Shown: in pieces, positions 1-10,922 of the stretch
How positions within the stretch are numbered: the stretch's first letter is position 1
Layout of the letters: each line of letters opens with the position of its first letter
Assembly: GCA_949825045.1 (NCBI GenBank)
Contig: OX463835.1
Location: 16,633,201-16,697,200, forward strand
Length of the DNA: 64,000 nt
Source: Argyresthia goedartella
Lineage: Eukaryota; Arthropoda; Insecta; Lepidoptera; Argyresthiidae
Direction of reading: 5' to 3'
Made by a program: the position numbers and the translations under genes
Notes under the pieces: model-generated
The model's database searches: none
The model's input: only the letters and a program-made list of their open reading frames with translations
What the model was told of the DNA's origin: nothing

Positions 1-40
1 TTGGGGCTGGATCAATGTGTTATTATTATATTATATATCT
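1..40 (+). repeat. SINE-A 3' end fragment
   Basis: The first bases match the last part of SINE-A (TTGGGGCTAGATCAATGTG) followed by an ATT-rich tail. The element is cut by the window edge, so only its 3' end is visible. Confidence 0.7.
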
Positions 41-122
41 GATGAGATTTGGCTTTGTAAGATCGGGAGTATTTTTCCTGGCCGGGTAAACCTTATGTGA
101 CAGTTAACTCGGTTTGGATTCT

Positions 123-316
123 ACGTACGGTACGATTATTTTTTGTTCCGCTCGTCACTTCTCGGTTTTAGTCGCTGAAATTCGTTTTTAAAATACTAAA
201 TAACCTCCTTGAAATTAGTACGTACGGTACGATTATTTTTTGTTCCGCTCGTCACTTCTCGGTTTTAGTCGCTGAAATTCGTTTTTGACATACTAAATAA
301 CCTCCTTGACATTACT
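123..316 (+). repeat. 97-bp tandem duplication
   Basis: Two copies of a unit of about 97 bp start at 123 and 220, each opening ACGTACGGTACGATTATTTT. They differ by only a few bases, so the duplication is young. Part of the unit (CGCTCGTCACTTCTCGG) resembles CGCTCAACACTTCTCGG near 39388, so the unit probably belongs to a dispersed repeat. Confidence 0.85.
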
Positions 317-880
317 CACAACACATGAGTAGTAGTGTTATTTATAAAGATTCAATTTCTTTAAAACACTCATAAAATGGAGTTAAAATAGTCTTACATC
401 CCGTTCTCACAAAATTGTGATCTATAAAATAAAATCTGTATTTTAGTTTCGCTATAAATCTTCTACAACTTAAAGTAGCTCAGACCCTTCTATAACTGTA
501 CGATAAACCCTTTTTAGGCATAATCACACATGGACACATTATATTATCTTTGGTGTACACCAAATACCAAAGGCAAACGTCAGTCAGTTGTGAATGTACG
601 AATTTAGGCAAGGAGTTTCGTTTATCTGAGAATTTATGTTGGTTGATTTTTTCGTTTGTTGGAACACAGAGTACACACAGACCTTTTTTTAAATTAAGTT
701 TACGGCTTTGGACTCTCTTCCTTCAGCCGCCATCCACAGACCGACGGAGAATAAGCGAACTAACAACAGTGTTTTAGTTAAAACTGACTCGTTTTACTTA
801 TATAAATACAAAGACAAAAACGCTCATTAAGGTTTAAAGAGGATTTTGCTTAAACAGGTCTACAAACATAAATTAGTTAT
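317..880. other. AT-rich stretch, no supported feature
   Basis: No repeat family seen elsewhere in the window and no coding signal. The 75-codon open frame at 550-777 has no recognisable motif and is most likely chance. Confidence 0.5.
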
Positions 881-889
881 TTTTTATAG

Positions 890-1015
890 GTAAGACTCTT
901 AAGCTATGGTTTACGAGATGATATTTGTCGGGTTTTGACACAGAGTAAGTAAGTAAAGCAAAGAGTTTCATTCATCCATGGGTTTTGACCTTGAGTCTTT
1001 GACAATGAAGCCATG
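890..1015 (+). repeat. Dispersed repeat J, copy 1
   Basis: The segment with GATGATATTTGTCGGGTTTT and AAGTAAGTAAAGC is matched in inverted orientation at 39540-39620 with a handful of substitutions. No termini are visible, so the class is unknown. Confidence 0.65.
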
Positions 1016-1250
1016 TGTCATAATCAATTTGGCGTTGTAAATTTTTATATCGTTTTTTTTTTTATTTTCATTAGGCCAATAACGAGAAATCCTGTTACAT
1101 TTGCCAGTGATATTAGACAGGGTAAAAATATTGATGCGCAATATAGTGAAATTGTAAAAATATATGTAATACTTTTGTAGCGAAGCTAGTTTGGCTTGTA
1201 AAATTATGTCTATAATTTTATCTATTACCCTCTACATATCTTATTCTTAA

Positions 1251-1340
1251 CTGGTCAGCACCGGGATTGGAACCTGCATCTCCATGTAGGTAGGTAAGCG
1301 GTGTAATCACTAGACTACCGATGCTTGATACAATATTCTG
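1251..1340 (-). repeat. tRNA-like SINE head fragment
   Basis: Read on the minus strand it contains GGTAGTCTAGTGATTA (A-box-like) and GGTTCCAATCCCGG (B-box-like) at tRNA spacing. It resembles the heads of the D/E SINEs, and no body follows. A functional tRNA is unlikely because the acceptor ends do not pair. Confidence 0.6.
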
Positions 1341-1857
1341 ACATATATATATGTCTTAGTTTCAAGTGACCCCTAATGCTTATAGGCAACTCAATTAAAC
1401 TGCTATACAACCAGAACTTCAATTATAAATCAATACGCATTGTCACTGAACTGGAAATATCGCAAAAAGTACGATTTTGCCGCAATACACATGATTAAAT
1501 GAAATAATAGAACAATATCGCGAGTAAGGTCAGCAAAAAGCAAAAAGATTTGCGAGAAATGTTCCGTTTCAAGCGAAATTATTGGATAACATTGTATTGG
1601 TATAAAGATATTGGTGAACTTAATTTGATTAGTGGAAAAAATGTATTGAGACTGTCAACTGTCAGATGTGGAATTTAGTTGTACGTTACCAATGGCCACA
1701 AAGTATGGGAGTAAATCGAATTCTTAAGGCGTCAAAACTAACTTAACGGACTAAGCTTGAAATCCGACAGCTTATGTTCCAATGCCTAACTCGATTTTAT
1801 TACTAGTTTCTTATCATAGTAAATATAGCCCATTAAGAACCCCATACAGCCCTTTTC
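1341..1857. other. AT-rich stretch, no supported feature
   Basis: No coding signal and no match to other repeats in the window. Confidence 0.4.
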
Positions 1858-2155
1858 CCGGATACGAGTAAGAGTAAGCCATACTCCACCACGCTGGCTC
1901 AGTGCGGGTTGATGGAGGGGGTTTTACGAGAGTAGCGATAGAAGCCAGAGCCTGCAGCTTAACATGTCATCCGAAACACTGAACTTGCGATACTGTACTT
2001 GAGATATATTAATCATCTCATTGATACACGATCAGGATTCGTAACTGCGAGATGCTGTTACGAAACAGGAGATCTGTGTGAGAAGCAAGCGTAAAACCCA
2101 TAAGACCACGGAGCTGGAGATTCCTATCATATCAAATGTAAAAACCATCAAATAT
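1858..2155 (-). repeat. SINE-E copy
   Basis: Minus-strand copy of the element at 18123-18405. It shares the head (GTTTTACGCTTGCTTCTCAC), the middle (CCGAAACACTGAACTT region) and the 3' body (CTCCACCACGCTGGCTCAGT). The B box is degenerate and carries small insertions. Confidence 0.7.
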
Positions 2156-2242
2156 TTATTTTTGGTTATATTTCAGCATATTAAAGTACCTGTATTCAGG
2201 GAGGCTCTTGCCCCGCAGTAGGACACTACAGCAATAATAAAA

Positions 2243-2690
2243 AAATCGGTCAAGTGAGGGTCGGACTCGCACATGAAGGGTTTCATACCATAGTACAACA
2301 AAAATTAACCACTAAAAATAAAAAAAATAAAAAGGAAAAAGAGAATAATATTATGTCCGAACGTTGATTTGAACCCAGAACCCCAAAATTGCACAACCGA
2401 TACCAGACTAATCACGCCACAATCATGTGATAAGCCGCGATACCTGCGATCATCCCCATAAAGCCTTCAATTTATATAATAAATAATAAAAATAAATTAA
2501 AAAAATATCGTGTAGTTCAGTATATGTTTCAATAGCGGCAATAGAAATACACATTCTGTGAACATTTCAACTGTCTACCTATTTCTGTTCTTCAGACAGA
2601 GGCCCCTGACGGACGGATGGACAGACGGATAGCGGGGCTTAGTAACAGGTTCCCGATTAGGACCCTTCGGGTACCTAACTCTAAAAACTA
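2243..2690 (-). repeat. Repeat G, diverged copy interrupted by a tRNA-like SINE head
   Basis: The ends match repeat G (GGTCAAGTGAGGGTCGGACT on the left, GGACCCTTCGGGTACC on the right). The middle, from about 2300 to 2530, is unrelated to G. On the minus strand it holds a tRNA-like segment (GTGGCGTGATTAGTCTGG, then GGGTTCAAATC), so a SINE appears to have inserted in an older G copy. Confidence 0.6.
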
Positions 2691-2699
2691 TGTTTGCCA

Positions 2700-3325
2700 A
2701 TCCATAAGTATGTTTTCCAATCCATTTAAATTAATTAATATGATTATGATGACATTAATATGAACCATGGTTCTGATTTTTTATATCAGAGATTCAAAAT
2801 AAAATTCCCATAAATCAAATACAGGTTACAAACCAATTTACATGACCCTTGTTAACCACTAAAGCCCATCAAAAGCAACAACGTTCTCCGAAAATTATAG
2901 GTTATTTAATGTTTACATTAGCATATAAACCTCTCAGATTACCTTTTGAAAGTAAAAACACAATTGCCACCACGAATTTCGCAATCGTAAGATACAATTT
3001 AAAAAAGTAACTTCTCAAACTTCATTAAAAATACCCCATAATTATTTTATTTTCAACACCTTACCTCAGATGCAAGAGCAACCTTGCACTGCAATCGCAT
3101 TGTCTCGCCGATTTCGATGCTATCGCTACTTTTCTCACGTTGTCTATGAACGCTGGTTGTTGCTGACCGTACTTTGCAATTAGTGCTAACAATATTGAGA
3201 TAATATTTTGATATGCATAGTGATTGTTGCTGCCATTAAAGGTTGAAGGGCGTTGCCTGTTATACATGATATGGCTATGATTAAAAATAATAACAAAAGA
3301 GGTAATTTGTTATTATTTTTAATCA
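2700..3325. other. Non-genic stretch, little recognisable
   Basis: AT-rich, with a small inverted pair around 3268-3330 (ATGATTAAAAATAATAACAA and its near complement). The open frames on the minus strand in this interval have no known motifs. Confidence 0.4.
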
Positions 3326-3605
3326 TAACACATATCATAGCGTCACGGCTTTTCCAATACGGTGTGGCAGAGGCCCGTATTTGGCTGACTGTTAAATACA
3401 GCATTTAGCGCCCTTCAGAGCAATTTATATGCTTTCGCTATGCGTTTCTCATGAGAGAATTGGGTCCCAGTTGTGCCTACGTTTAGCCAGAATTGTGATA
3501 TGAAATTAATTTAATATGAATAGAAATATAATACCCCATTTTGCTTGATAGGGGGTGATCCCATCACCGCAGCAGCTATGTAGGTTTGCTCACGTAAACA
3601 CTTGC
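3326..3605 (-). repeat. SINE-D body, interrupted
   Basis: Contains SINE-D 3' sequence on the minus strand: the AGCGTCACGGCTTTTCC block at about 3338, then CAGTTGTGCCTACGTTTAGCC and CCCATTTTGCTTGATAGGGG further on. An unrelated segment of about 70 bp separates the blocks. Confidence 0.65.
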
Positions 3606-3636
3606 GCATGATTCTGTCCAATCTCGCCCGCTCACG

Positions 3637-3812
3637 TACATTGCTTCTGGCCCTACACTAGGATACCCTGTTTCGTGGGAGCCAGAAACAGCGGCGTCAC
3701 ACACATATAAACATCCAAGACCTGAAGATTTCTTCTTTTTTTCTTACTCCCCAGCGGGATTCGAAAATGGGACCCCTCGCTTGGGCGGCCGAGCCACGCT
3801 GCAGAGGTCGAC
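3637..3812 (-). repeat. SINE-B copy
   Basis: Minus-strand copy with the conserved 3' domain (GGCCCTACACTAGGATACCC) and a degenerate head. The B box survives only as a variant of GGTTCGATCCC. Confidence 0.8.
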
Positions 3813-3894
3813 GCCGCTGATGACAAGTAGTAGCGTCGATTGTTTTATTAGTGATGTCACACTATTCATAATTCATTATTTCTTTATTGCCCAC

Positions 3895-4020
3895 AAATCA
3901 ATTAAAAAACAAGATCTACATGAATACAAAGGCGAACTTATCTCTTCCAGCAAACCGGGTTAACATGGGAAAGGTTGTTTGCTGAGCAGGGGAAGACCTT
4001 TGTGTTCAACAATATAACAA
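3895..4020 (-). repeat. Repeat O fragment
   Basis: Matches the repeat containing CTGGAAGAGATAAGNTCGCC seen at 8085-8310, 18505-18650, 27090-27300 and 58780-58985. It is a dispersed element of unknown class. Confidence 0.6.
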
Positions 4021-4117
4021 AATAAACGAATACTTACATATATATTAATAAATAAAATAAATTATATAATTACTATAATGATATACTAAAATACTTGTGA
4101 TATACTACTACTACTAC

Positions 4118-4320
4118 GACCTCTGTGGCGCAGCGGTTGTGGCTCCGCCTACCATGCGAGAGGTCCCGGGTTCGAACCCCGGGTAGGGCTAAAGAAAAAG
4201 AAAACCAGAGGCCTTGGATGTTTATGTGGGTGTGACGTGGTTGTTTCTGGTTCCCACGACACTTAGTATCCTAGTGTGGGGCCAGAAGCAACGTATGTGC
4301 CTGTATGTAAATGTTTATGT
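4118..4320 (+). repeat. SINE-B, well-preserved copy
   Basis: The tRNA-like head GACCTCTGTGGCGCAGCGG carries an A box (TGGCGCAGCGGT). The B box is GGTTCGAACCC. An A-rich linker and the 3' domain (TATCCTAGTGTGGGGCCAGA) follow. The A and B boxes form an internal RNA polymerase III promoter. A CTA microsatellite lies immediately upstream. Confidence 0.88.
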
Positions 4321-4424
4321 TTAACTACTATTATATACTTATAAACACATACATGCAAACTACCTACAGTTCTAAAGAGAGAGGTAATGCTTCTTCACGC
4401 GACTGTTAAATATATTCAGAGCAA

Positions 4425-4684
4425 TAATAATAATAAATAATAATACCTTGGACACTATTTACACACATTGATCTAGCCCCAAACTAGGATTCCCTGTATC
4501 TTGGGTACTAGACAACGATACACATACTTATATAGATAAATATTATACTTAGATAGATAAACAACCATGACTAGGGTACAAACATCCGTTCTCATCAAAC
4601 AAATATTTGCCCCCACCGGGACTCGAACCCGGGACCCTTGGCTTCGTAGGCAGGGTCACTGCCGACTCGGCCATTCGGGTCGTC
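4425..4684 (-). repeat. SINE-A, full-length copy
   Basis: Reverse copy from the ATT-rich tail to the head. On the minus strand the A box is TGGCCGAGTCGG and the B box GGTTCGAGTCC, both perfect matches to the Pol III consensus. The body includes TATCTATCTAAGTATAATAT and the 3' domain. Confidence 0.9.
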
Positions 4685-4792
4685 GGACTGTCCCTATTGC
4701 TTCTGCAGCCTTCTCCTTTCGGGAACATAGCCGTGACAGATTTTACCAGCACACTACAGTGAGAAACACAAATAGCTGGGCCAGGCTGCATA

Positions 4793-4958
4793 TTTATCGA
4801 CCTCTATGGTGTCCTGGGTTCGCATCGCGTCTGGGGAGGACGAAAAACCGCCAGGTCTTGGATGCTTACATGATTGCGACGACGCTGTTTCTGGTTACCA
4901 CGACCCAGGGTATCCTAGTGTGGGGACATGAGCAAAGTTTGTGCCTACATAGTTTGTC
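4793..4958 (+). repeat. SINE-B, diverged copy with shortened head
   Basis: Retains GACCTCTATGGTG, a degenerate B box (GGGTTCGCATC), the linker with CAGGTCTTGGATG and the 3' domain (GTATCCTAGTGTGGGGAC). About 35 bp of the head is missing between the A and B boxes. Confidence 0.75.
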
Positions 4959-5012
4959 AGTTACTTACTAAACATAACTGGAATAGTCTTATTACCGTCA
5001 AGTAAACATAAT

Positions 5013-5250
5013 AACATAACACAGCGTCACGCCTTTTCCCATACGGGGTGGCAGAGGCACAATTGTGCCCACTTTTAGCCAGTTATTCAATACTCCATTT
5101 TGCGTGACAGGGGGCCAGCCCATCGCCGCAGCTATGGAGTAATGAAGGTTTCCTCACGATGTTTTCCATCACCGATATATTAATTATCGCATTGGTACAT
5201 GGTCAGGAATCGAACCTGCATCTCCTGTGTGAGAACCACTAAGCTCTTTT
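5013..5250 (-). repeat. SINE-D, near-complete copy
   Basis: On the minus strand a tRNA-like head with a perfect B box (GGTTCGATTCC) leads into the D body (GCGGCGATGGGCTGGCCCCC, then TGGCTAAAAGTGGGCACAAT, then AAAAGGCGTGACGCTGTG). This is the best reference copy of the family here. Confidence 0.85.
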
Positions 5251-5436
5251 TTTTTTCGTCAAGTAAAATGAAATTAAATTTAGTTTATTTCACCAAATCA
5301 TAAATTACAAAATTACTGTCAGTCCTGGCTACTAAACTAGGGTTTAACTTGTATTTTAGAAGCCATTTCCTCCGATATTATTATTGTTCTTAAAAAAATA
5401 CTTACAAATAAGTTCATTTCAAATATAGATAAAATA

Positions 5437-5798
5437 GGCTTAATTTTGGTGATCGTTTAAACAGGATTAAACGATCACCAAAACGCACCGCACCTATTTT
5501 ACTACCAATAAATTCGAAACGTCTGCCAGAATTAGTAAACGACCACCAAATTGTGTTTGGATTAATGATCACCAAACTTCTTTTTATGTTTTGTGTAATT
5601 AAGTTTAAGTTTTAAGTATTTTTTGTTGTTGTTACATGTTCAACCTAACACGGCTTCGCTTCGCTCACCCCCTTAACTCTTCACCTTAAGCTACCACAGT
5701 ATTTTCTGCAACTTTTGGTGATCATTTACCCATTTTGGGTAGCATTTACCCATTTTGGTTAGGAAAAAAATATTTTGGTGATCATTATATTTGTTGCC
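5437..5798 (+). mobile_element. Element C, flavour a, forward core
   Basis: Ends resemble GGCTTA...TTTGGTGATCGTTTAAAC on the left and TTGGTGATCATTATA...TTGCC on the right. The shared core (ACATGTTCAACCTAACACG ... CACCTTAAGCTACCACAGT) lies at about 5633-5706, but one arm of its hairpin is partly deleted. No coding capacity, so presumably a non-autonomous DNA element. Other flavour-a copies are at 17236, 25804 and 38292. Confidence 0.8.
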
Positions 5799-5865
5799 GA
5801 AAAAATATAAAATTTTAATTTAGCTAGGTTACTCAATTATTGTAAATAGGAATGCTTAATCTATT

Positions 5866-6277
5866 TTATCTACACACATATCATAAACCCTCTTTACTGC
5901 CTCCAAAAACCACACGTTACGACAAGCATAATGATAAACTTCTTCTTAAAAACTCATATTGATCATTATGACCATAATGTACCAAAATTTATTAAATTAT
6001 GACATTCTTTCGAACGCCGACGCCCACCTGCGTGAAGTTGGTACTAAAGAACAAGCTAAACAATTGCAGAACCACAATGCCGGTCAAACATGCGGTTCCT
6101 GAACACATCAAAGAGAGCGATATATGTGTAGATAAACTAGTGTATGTAACTGTACATAATTAGGCATTAAAAATCTCGAGTGATATTATTATGAAGCTCG
6201 TCTTCGGCTCGTTTCGTAAACCCACTCTCGAGTATCAATGCCCTCCATTATGCAGCAGTCACATAAACTACTATTAA
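5866..6277 (-). mobile_element. Element F, near-complete copy
   Basis: Minus-strand copy of the element at 58092-58516. The strong inverted repeat TTTATCTACACACATATCAT opens the unit, matched later by ATATGTGTAGATAAA. The distal end reads CAGTCACATAAACTACTATT. The middle has internal deletions relative to the 58-kb copy. Confidence 0.8.
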
Positions 6278-6680
6278 CATGCATGATGAATATTAACGAT
6301 TAATATTATTTTTATTAATGAACCAGGGGTACATAAATAAGTTGTACCTTTTGTACCGTTCTTATTACATACATCCTAGGTCTACTAATTGCATGTTTTG
6401 TAGCTTGTGCTTCGGGCTGTAATCACACTGCCGCAGTAGAGCTGGACTTGAAAGTGACTGTGCCCAGTTAATGATGTTAGGAACGTTTCACAAACAATCG
6501 AACTGAGTAAGTATTGAGACTGACGTAAGAACAATCGTATCAATTTGTATGGATTACTGACAGCGTGCGAAAGTTCGACTGGCAAGTTTAGAATCGAGGA
6601 TAAGGATTGATGTCACTGGTTTGTATGGACCGCCCATACTCTTCCCAGAAGAATTTGAAGCGGAGGAGTTGGTGTACCTT

Positions 6681-6749
6681 TCACCGTATGATTGTTAAAA
6701 ACGTTATTTGATAAACTAACGTTTTTTTTCGTTAGTTGGCTATCATACG
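6681..6749. mobile_element. Short internally deleted derivative of element C flavour b
   Basis: Begins TCACCGTATGATTGTT and ends GGCTATCATACG, with GTTAGTTGATAAAC-type palindromic sequence between. This is the terminal part of flavour b with the core deleted. Its right end abuts the foldback element at 6750, which appears to have inserted here and removed the last bases. Confidence 0.65.
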
Positions 6750-7511
6750 ACATCTCTGCGGCGATGGGCTAGCCCCCTGTCTCGCAAAATGGAGTATTGA
6801 ATAACTGGCTAAAAGTGGGCACATTTGTGCCTCTGAAAAGGCGTGAAGATATGGATTGAATTAATCAAAATAATTTCAATGGGTTTTTCCTCAGAATTAT
6901 ATCCATTAACACCTAATCAAATGAATGTATGTATGTCACCGGAAGACAGTCAAAACCTTTAGTTGATAAACTAACGCGGTAGTTGATCAACTATCGACAG
7001 ATAGTAAACTGTAGCGTATCGCTTACTTTATGACGCGTTAGTTGATAAACTAACGGTTAAAACCGTTAAATAGAAAATTGACTTAAACTTGAATTACATA
7101 CAAAATACCAGAGCAAACATTGCGGTAGCTTAGGTGAAGACTAGAGGGGGCGAGCGCAGCGAAGCCACCGAATAGTCTTCGTGTGAGGTTGAGATGTAAG
7201 GACAAAAGAAACATAAATTCTAAACCCTGTCGGTCTGGTTTACTATCTGCCGATAGTTGATCAACTACCGCGTTAGTTTATCAACTAACGGTTTTGACTG
7301 TCTTCCGGTGACATACATACATTAATTTGATTAGATGTTAATGGATATAATTCTGAGAAAAAACCCATTGAAATTATTTTGATTAATTCGATCCATATCT
7401 TCACGCCTTTTCAAATACGCGGTGGCAGAGGCACAATTGTGCCCACTTTTAGCCAGTTATTCAATACTCCATTTTGCGAGACAGGGGACTAGCCCATCGC
7501 CGCAGAGATGT
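6750..7511. mobile_element. Large foldback element: SINE-D-related arms around element C flavour b
   Basis: Left arm 6750-7011 and right arm 7239-7511 are near-perfect reverse complements, beginning ACATCTCTGCGGCGATGGGC and ending with its complement. The outer part of each arm is SINE-D body. Next comes a segment unique to this element (CAATGGGTTTTTCCTCAGAA), then the ends of element C flavour b. The unpaired centre (about 227 bp) holds the C core in reverse orientation. The arms total roughly 260 bp each. The left arm lacks about 14 bp present in the right arm. Confidence 0.85.
6936..7311 (-). mobile_element. Element C, flavour b, reverse core (inside the foldback)
   Basis: Opens TCACCGGAAGACAGTCAAAA and closes with the complement. 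It contains several nested palindromes (GTTAGTTGATAAACTAAC, CTATCGACAGATAG). The core hairpin at about 7134-7177 has arms GAAGACTAGAGGGGG and a partner lacking two Cs of the GGGGG complement. Confidence 0.8.
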
Positions 7512-7597
7512 CGTAACAAAACTCGTCAAATTGACCATATCATGAATGGCCAACCTTGGTTGAAGTAGCACTTTCATTGAACGAAGAAATCTTTTCG

Positions 7598-7680
7598 GGA
7601 ATAACACTGCGGTAGCTTAGGTGACGAGCGCAGCGAAGATCCCAAATAGTCCTCTGATTAGTTCGACATGTATATCAAAA
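7598..7680 (-). repeat. Element C core remnant
   Basis: Holds ACTGCGGTAGCTTAGGTGA followed by GAGCGCAGCGAAG and a damaged second arm. It is a broken flavour-b core without recognisable ends. Confidence 0.65.
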
Positions 7681-7794
7681 AAACATTAGGTAATACTGAA
7701 TAAAAATGCTTTTAAAAAGACATGTTCGTCAAATTCAAACATTTGCCAAAGCTGCAGGAATACTATAAGAATAGTTGGTGGATGAACAATTATT

Positions 7795-7855
7795 CCAGTG
7801 TGGGGTCAGAGACAATGTAAAGTATATATTTGTACTTTTCTGCAGTATATAAACA
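7795..7855 (+). repeat. SINE-B 3' fragment
   Basis: Matches only the last part of SINE-B (CCAGTGTGGGGTCAGAGACA and the following 30 bp). Confidence 0.55.
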
Positions 7856-8084
7856 TTAAACGTTTAAAAAAGATATATGAAATACAAGAATTCACTGTAG
7901 GCCACAAAAGCAAAATATGAGGAAAAAAAAAACATGTAAAAAGTTGTCACCCAACGCCTGACTGGAATGACATTTTTATCATCTTGGTCTATCTCATACA
8001 ACATGTATTTATGTAAGTATATGTATGATATTTTATAGTTTATATATATGTGCATGCAATCTATTGTATTTTATATACATAGTT

Positions 8085-8310
8085 GAGATATATATTTTAT
8101 TTATTAGGTATATTTTATTTATATTTTAAAAGTAATTTTCGTACGTATATAGCTTTATTGCGCACTAGGACTGTCCTGTTTCATAAACACTCCTGTCTTG
8201 CCTAGGTTTGCTGGAAGAAATCTCTCTTTAGAAATAAGCTCGCCTTCGCCTATAAAATTTATTGTTACTGTCTGTTTATCTGTACTATAAAGAATATGAA
8301 TATGTAAGGA
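8085..8310 (+). repeat. Repeat O
   Basis: Shares GGACTGTCCTGTTTCATAAA, GTTTGCTGGAAGAAATC and AATAAGCTCGCCTTCGCC with copies at 18505, 27090 and 58780. Ends near a run resembling ACTATAAAGAATATGAATAT, which could be a 3' terminus. Confidence 0.7.
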
Positions 8311-8314
8311 AGGA

Positions 8315-9540
8315 AATGCAGACATATAATTATTATCATTAATAGGAAAAGCACAGCCCCTTTAAAAGTAGCGCCAAGTCATAGAGAAATCAATGCAATT
8401 TATGTCAAATTGGCGTTTGTTGGATGACAAACTTTCACTTTTTCACATTTTTTTATTTCAAATTTATTTGTTCTTTATTTTATTTAATAATATGTATAAA
8501 ACTAAACTAAAACTATTTTTACCGATTTTCTCTGCCTTTATTTTGTCTTCCAATAAATAAATTTGATTTGATTTGAACTAGCCCCGTGTCGCACAAGAAG
8601 TAAAATTTTAATACAGGTTGAACGGCACGCAAATGTGTGTCTCTGCTATCCTGTATGGGAAAACGGGTGACGCTGAAGATATAATGTATGTATGTATGTA
8701 CTCATCGATTTATACTATTAAACATGCTGGTTCGTGCAATTTCTAATAGAAAAGTTTAAAAATAGAGTTTCATGTTATTTAATTTACTTCTACAACTGAA
8801 CTTAGGTAAACATTTTGCCTACCAAAAATCAAAGAAAAATAAAAAAAACTTTGATTGGTTTAAGATAAGCTTAGTTTTTATAAGGCAAGAGTGTTAGTTC
8901 TACCTACAATCTTGTACTTATTACTAGTACTAGTTATTTTGATATTTTACGTCTGTACCTAGACCAACAATGAAAGAAAATAAACCCCTATTTTTAGAAA
9001 TAATTAGCTTAGTTTCAATGCTTTAAACTAAGGTTAAGGCCATACATTATGTGAAATATTGCTATTTCTATTTAATCCGTATTGTTTTAGCCGCACTCCT
9101 AAGAAGAAAAGAAGCATTCAGGAAATTGCGTCTTTTCATTGTACGATTATGGGTACTAATTTACGAGTTTCTAAGGTAACAAAAAAAAAATCCTAAGCAG
9201 AACGGATATATTTGGCTATTTGCACCCTTGTGTGTGTAAATAACTGTGCTAAAATTAAATTTAAGAAGAAAGGGAAAAAAACACTTGTTAATATTAACAT
9301 TAAAAAATATTTCCTATACCAAACAGTGTAAAGACAGCCCAGCATTAAACAAATCACCTTTTTAAACTTTTTTTCCTGAAATCAACTTTTTTCAATTGCG
9401 TCTTTTGCTCTTTCAGTATTATTAGATTAATTATATTATTAGTTGTCCAGTATAAGTATCCGGCTAAACGTCGGCACAACTGAGACCCGTATGAGAAAAG
9501 CGGTGACGCTATATCTAGGCCTGTATGCACAAAGCCCAAC
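8315..9540. other. AT-rich non-genic stretch
   Basis: No supported gene. Around 8620-8690 there is a short SINE-D-like trace (CTCTGCTATCCTGTATGGGA) followed by a GTAT microsatellite. The remainder shows no match to other families here. Confidence 0.4.
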
Positions 9541-9546
9541 TCTAAT

Positions 9547-9715
9547 GATGACCTCTGTGGCGCAGTGGTTGTGGCTTTGCCTACCATGCGAGGGGTCCTC
9601 GGTTCGATCCCCGGCTGGGGGTAAAGTAAAAAAAAAAACAGGCCCACAACATAGGGAATTCTAGTGTGGAGTCAGAAGCAACGTATGTGCCTGTCTGTAA
9701 ATGTTTATGTTATGT
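9547..9715 (+). repeat. SINE-B copy with internal deletion
   Basis: The head (GACCTCTGTGGCGCAGTGG) and B box (GGTTCGATCCCC) are intact. About 40 bp of the body between the A-rich linker and the 3' domain is missing. Confidence 0.85.
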
Positions 9716-9940
9716 TTATGTCACAACTAAAATAAACAGCTCAGGGAAGAGGCAAAAAAAAATACGATTCTGACCTCACCATTTTGGACATCCCATAATG
9801 AGCTGATTGCGTGATGGTCTCATGTGGTACAAGCAAAATGTCGAGGCCTTGACATAATAGAAAGCAGAAGACATTAGCTGTTATAGCATATTCTCAAGGT
9901 GGACGTCTGCCAGCCCGTCTGGGAAACGGCGTGACATAAA

Positions 9941-10006
9941 CATTCACTTTTATGTACAGGCACAGACATTGTTTCTGGCCTCACACTAGGATACCCCGTG
10001 TTATAG
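9941..10006 (-). repeat. SINE-B 3' fragment
   Basis: Minus-strand match to the terminal 65 bp of SINE-B (TTGTTTCTGGCCTCACACTA). No head. Confidence 0.65.
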
Positions 10007-10346
10007 GACACTATGCGTTATTATATTTCCAAGGATGTGCAGCCAGACTGTAGGATCATATAAGGATCGCACGACAGTGTTCGTAGAAATAAGTATGGTG
10101 GCAGAATGTAAGTAAGCATTAATATGATATTTGACTGCTAGTCAAAATAAATACTTTTTAGGAACTTTCAAAACGGTAATTTTGTTCACGAATTCTATGA
10201 AATTCTAGCATGTAACATCAAAGTCAGATACTTTCTTTATAACACAAAACTGAGTTTCTAAAATACAACTGCTGGAAATATACAATTCAGATATTGCCAA
10301 CCGTTTTTGTTGAAATAGGTTCAGCTTGAGACACGTTTATACATTT

Positions 10347-10615
10347 ACTAGCTGATGCCCGCAACTTCATCTGCGTGTTCCTAGGAATTATCATTAACCG
10401 AGATAACGTTACCCTCCTTCTGGTGCAGTCAGATAAAAAGTATACTATATGTTAATCTAGTTCATAAACTACCTCTGTGCTAAATTTCATTCAAATACGT
10501 TCAGTCGTTTTAACGTGATTGAGTCACAAACACACAAACATCAAAACATCCTAACATCCTAACATCGCTACTTTCACATTTATAATATTATTATATATTA
10601 TATATAGTTAGATTG
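10347..10615 (+). repeat. Lepidopteran-type dispersed repeat ending in an ATT-rich tail
   Basis: Begins ACTAGCTGATGCCCGC, continues through AAATTTCATTCAAATACGTT and CAGTCGTTTTAACGTGATTG, and ends CACATTTATAATATTATTAT. I recognise this arrangement from lepidopteran genomes, where it behaves as the 3' region of a retroposon. Single copy in this window. Confidence 0.65.
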
Positions 10616-10922
10616 GACCACCTAGTCAAATACTGTATTGGTAAATTGTAAATTGACATGTAATTTTATCATTGGACGTCATTAATTAATGTAATTAGTC
10701 TTACAATTATATTTATACAATACATATAGACGTTGTATTTTGAAAAAGTTAATAATTATAGCATTAATTTCATGTTAAGGTACATAAAGGTATTTTGTAT
10801 TTTTTTAATAAAATTGTTAGATCAAACGCGTCACGTCCCAAAGAAGTCATCAATGCTGTAATATTATCCCTTAAAAAGCTGTTTTTTTTTTCAGTATATT
10901 TAAGGACCCATAACACTAAGGC

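Noticed and set aside
4118..4200. tRNA gene
   Set aside because: A and B boxes are good and the spacing is tRNA-like, but the acceptor stem does not close and the sequence continues into the repeated SINE-B body, as in over a dozen other copies.
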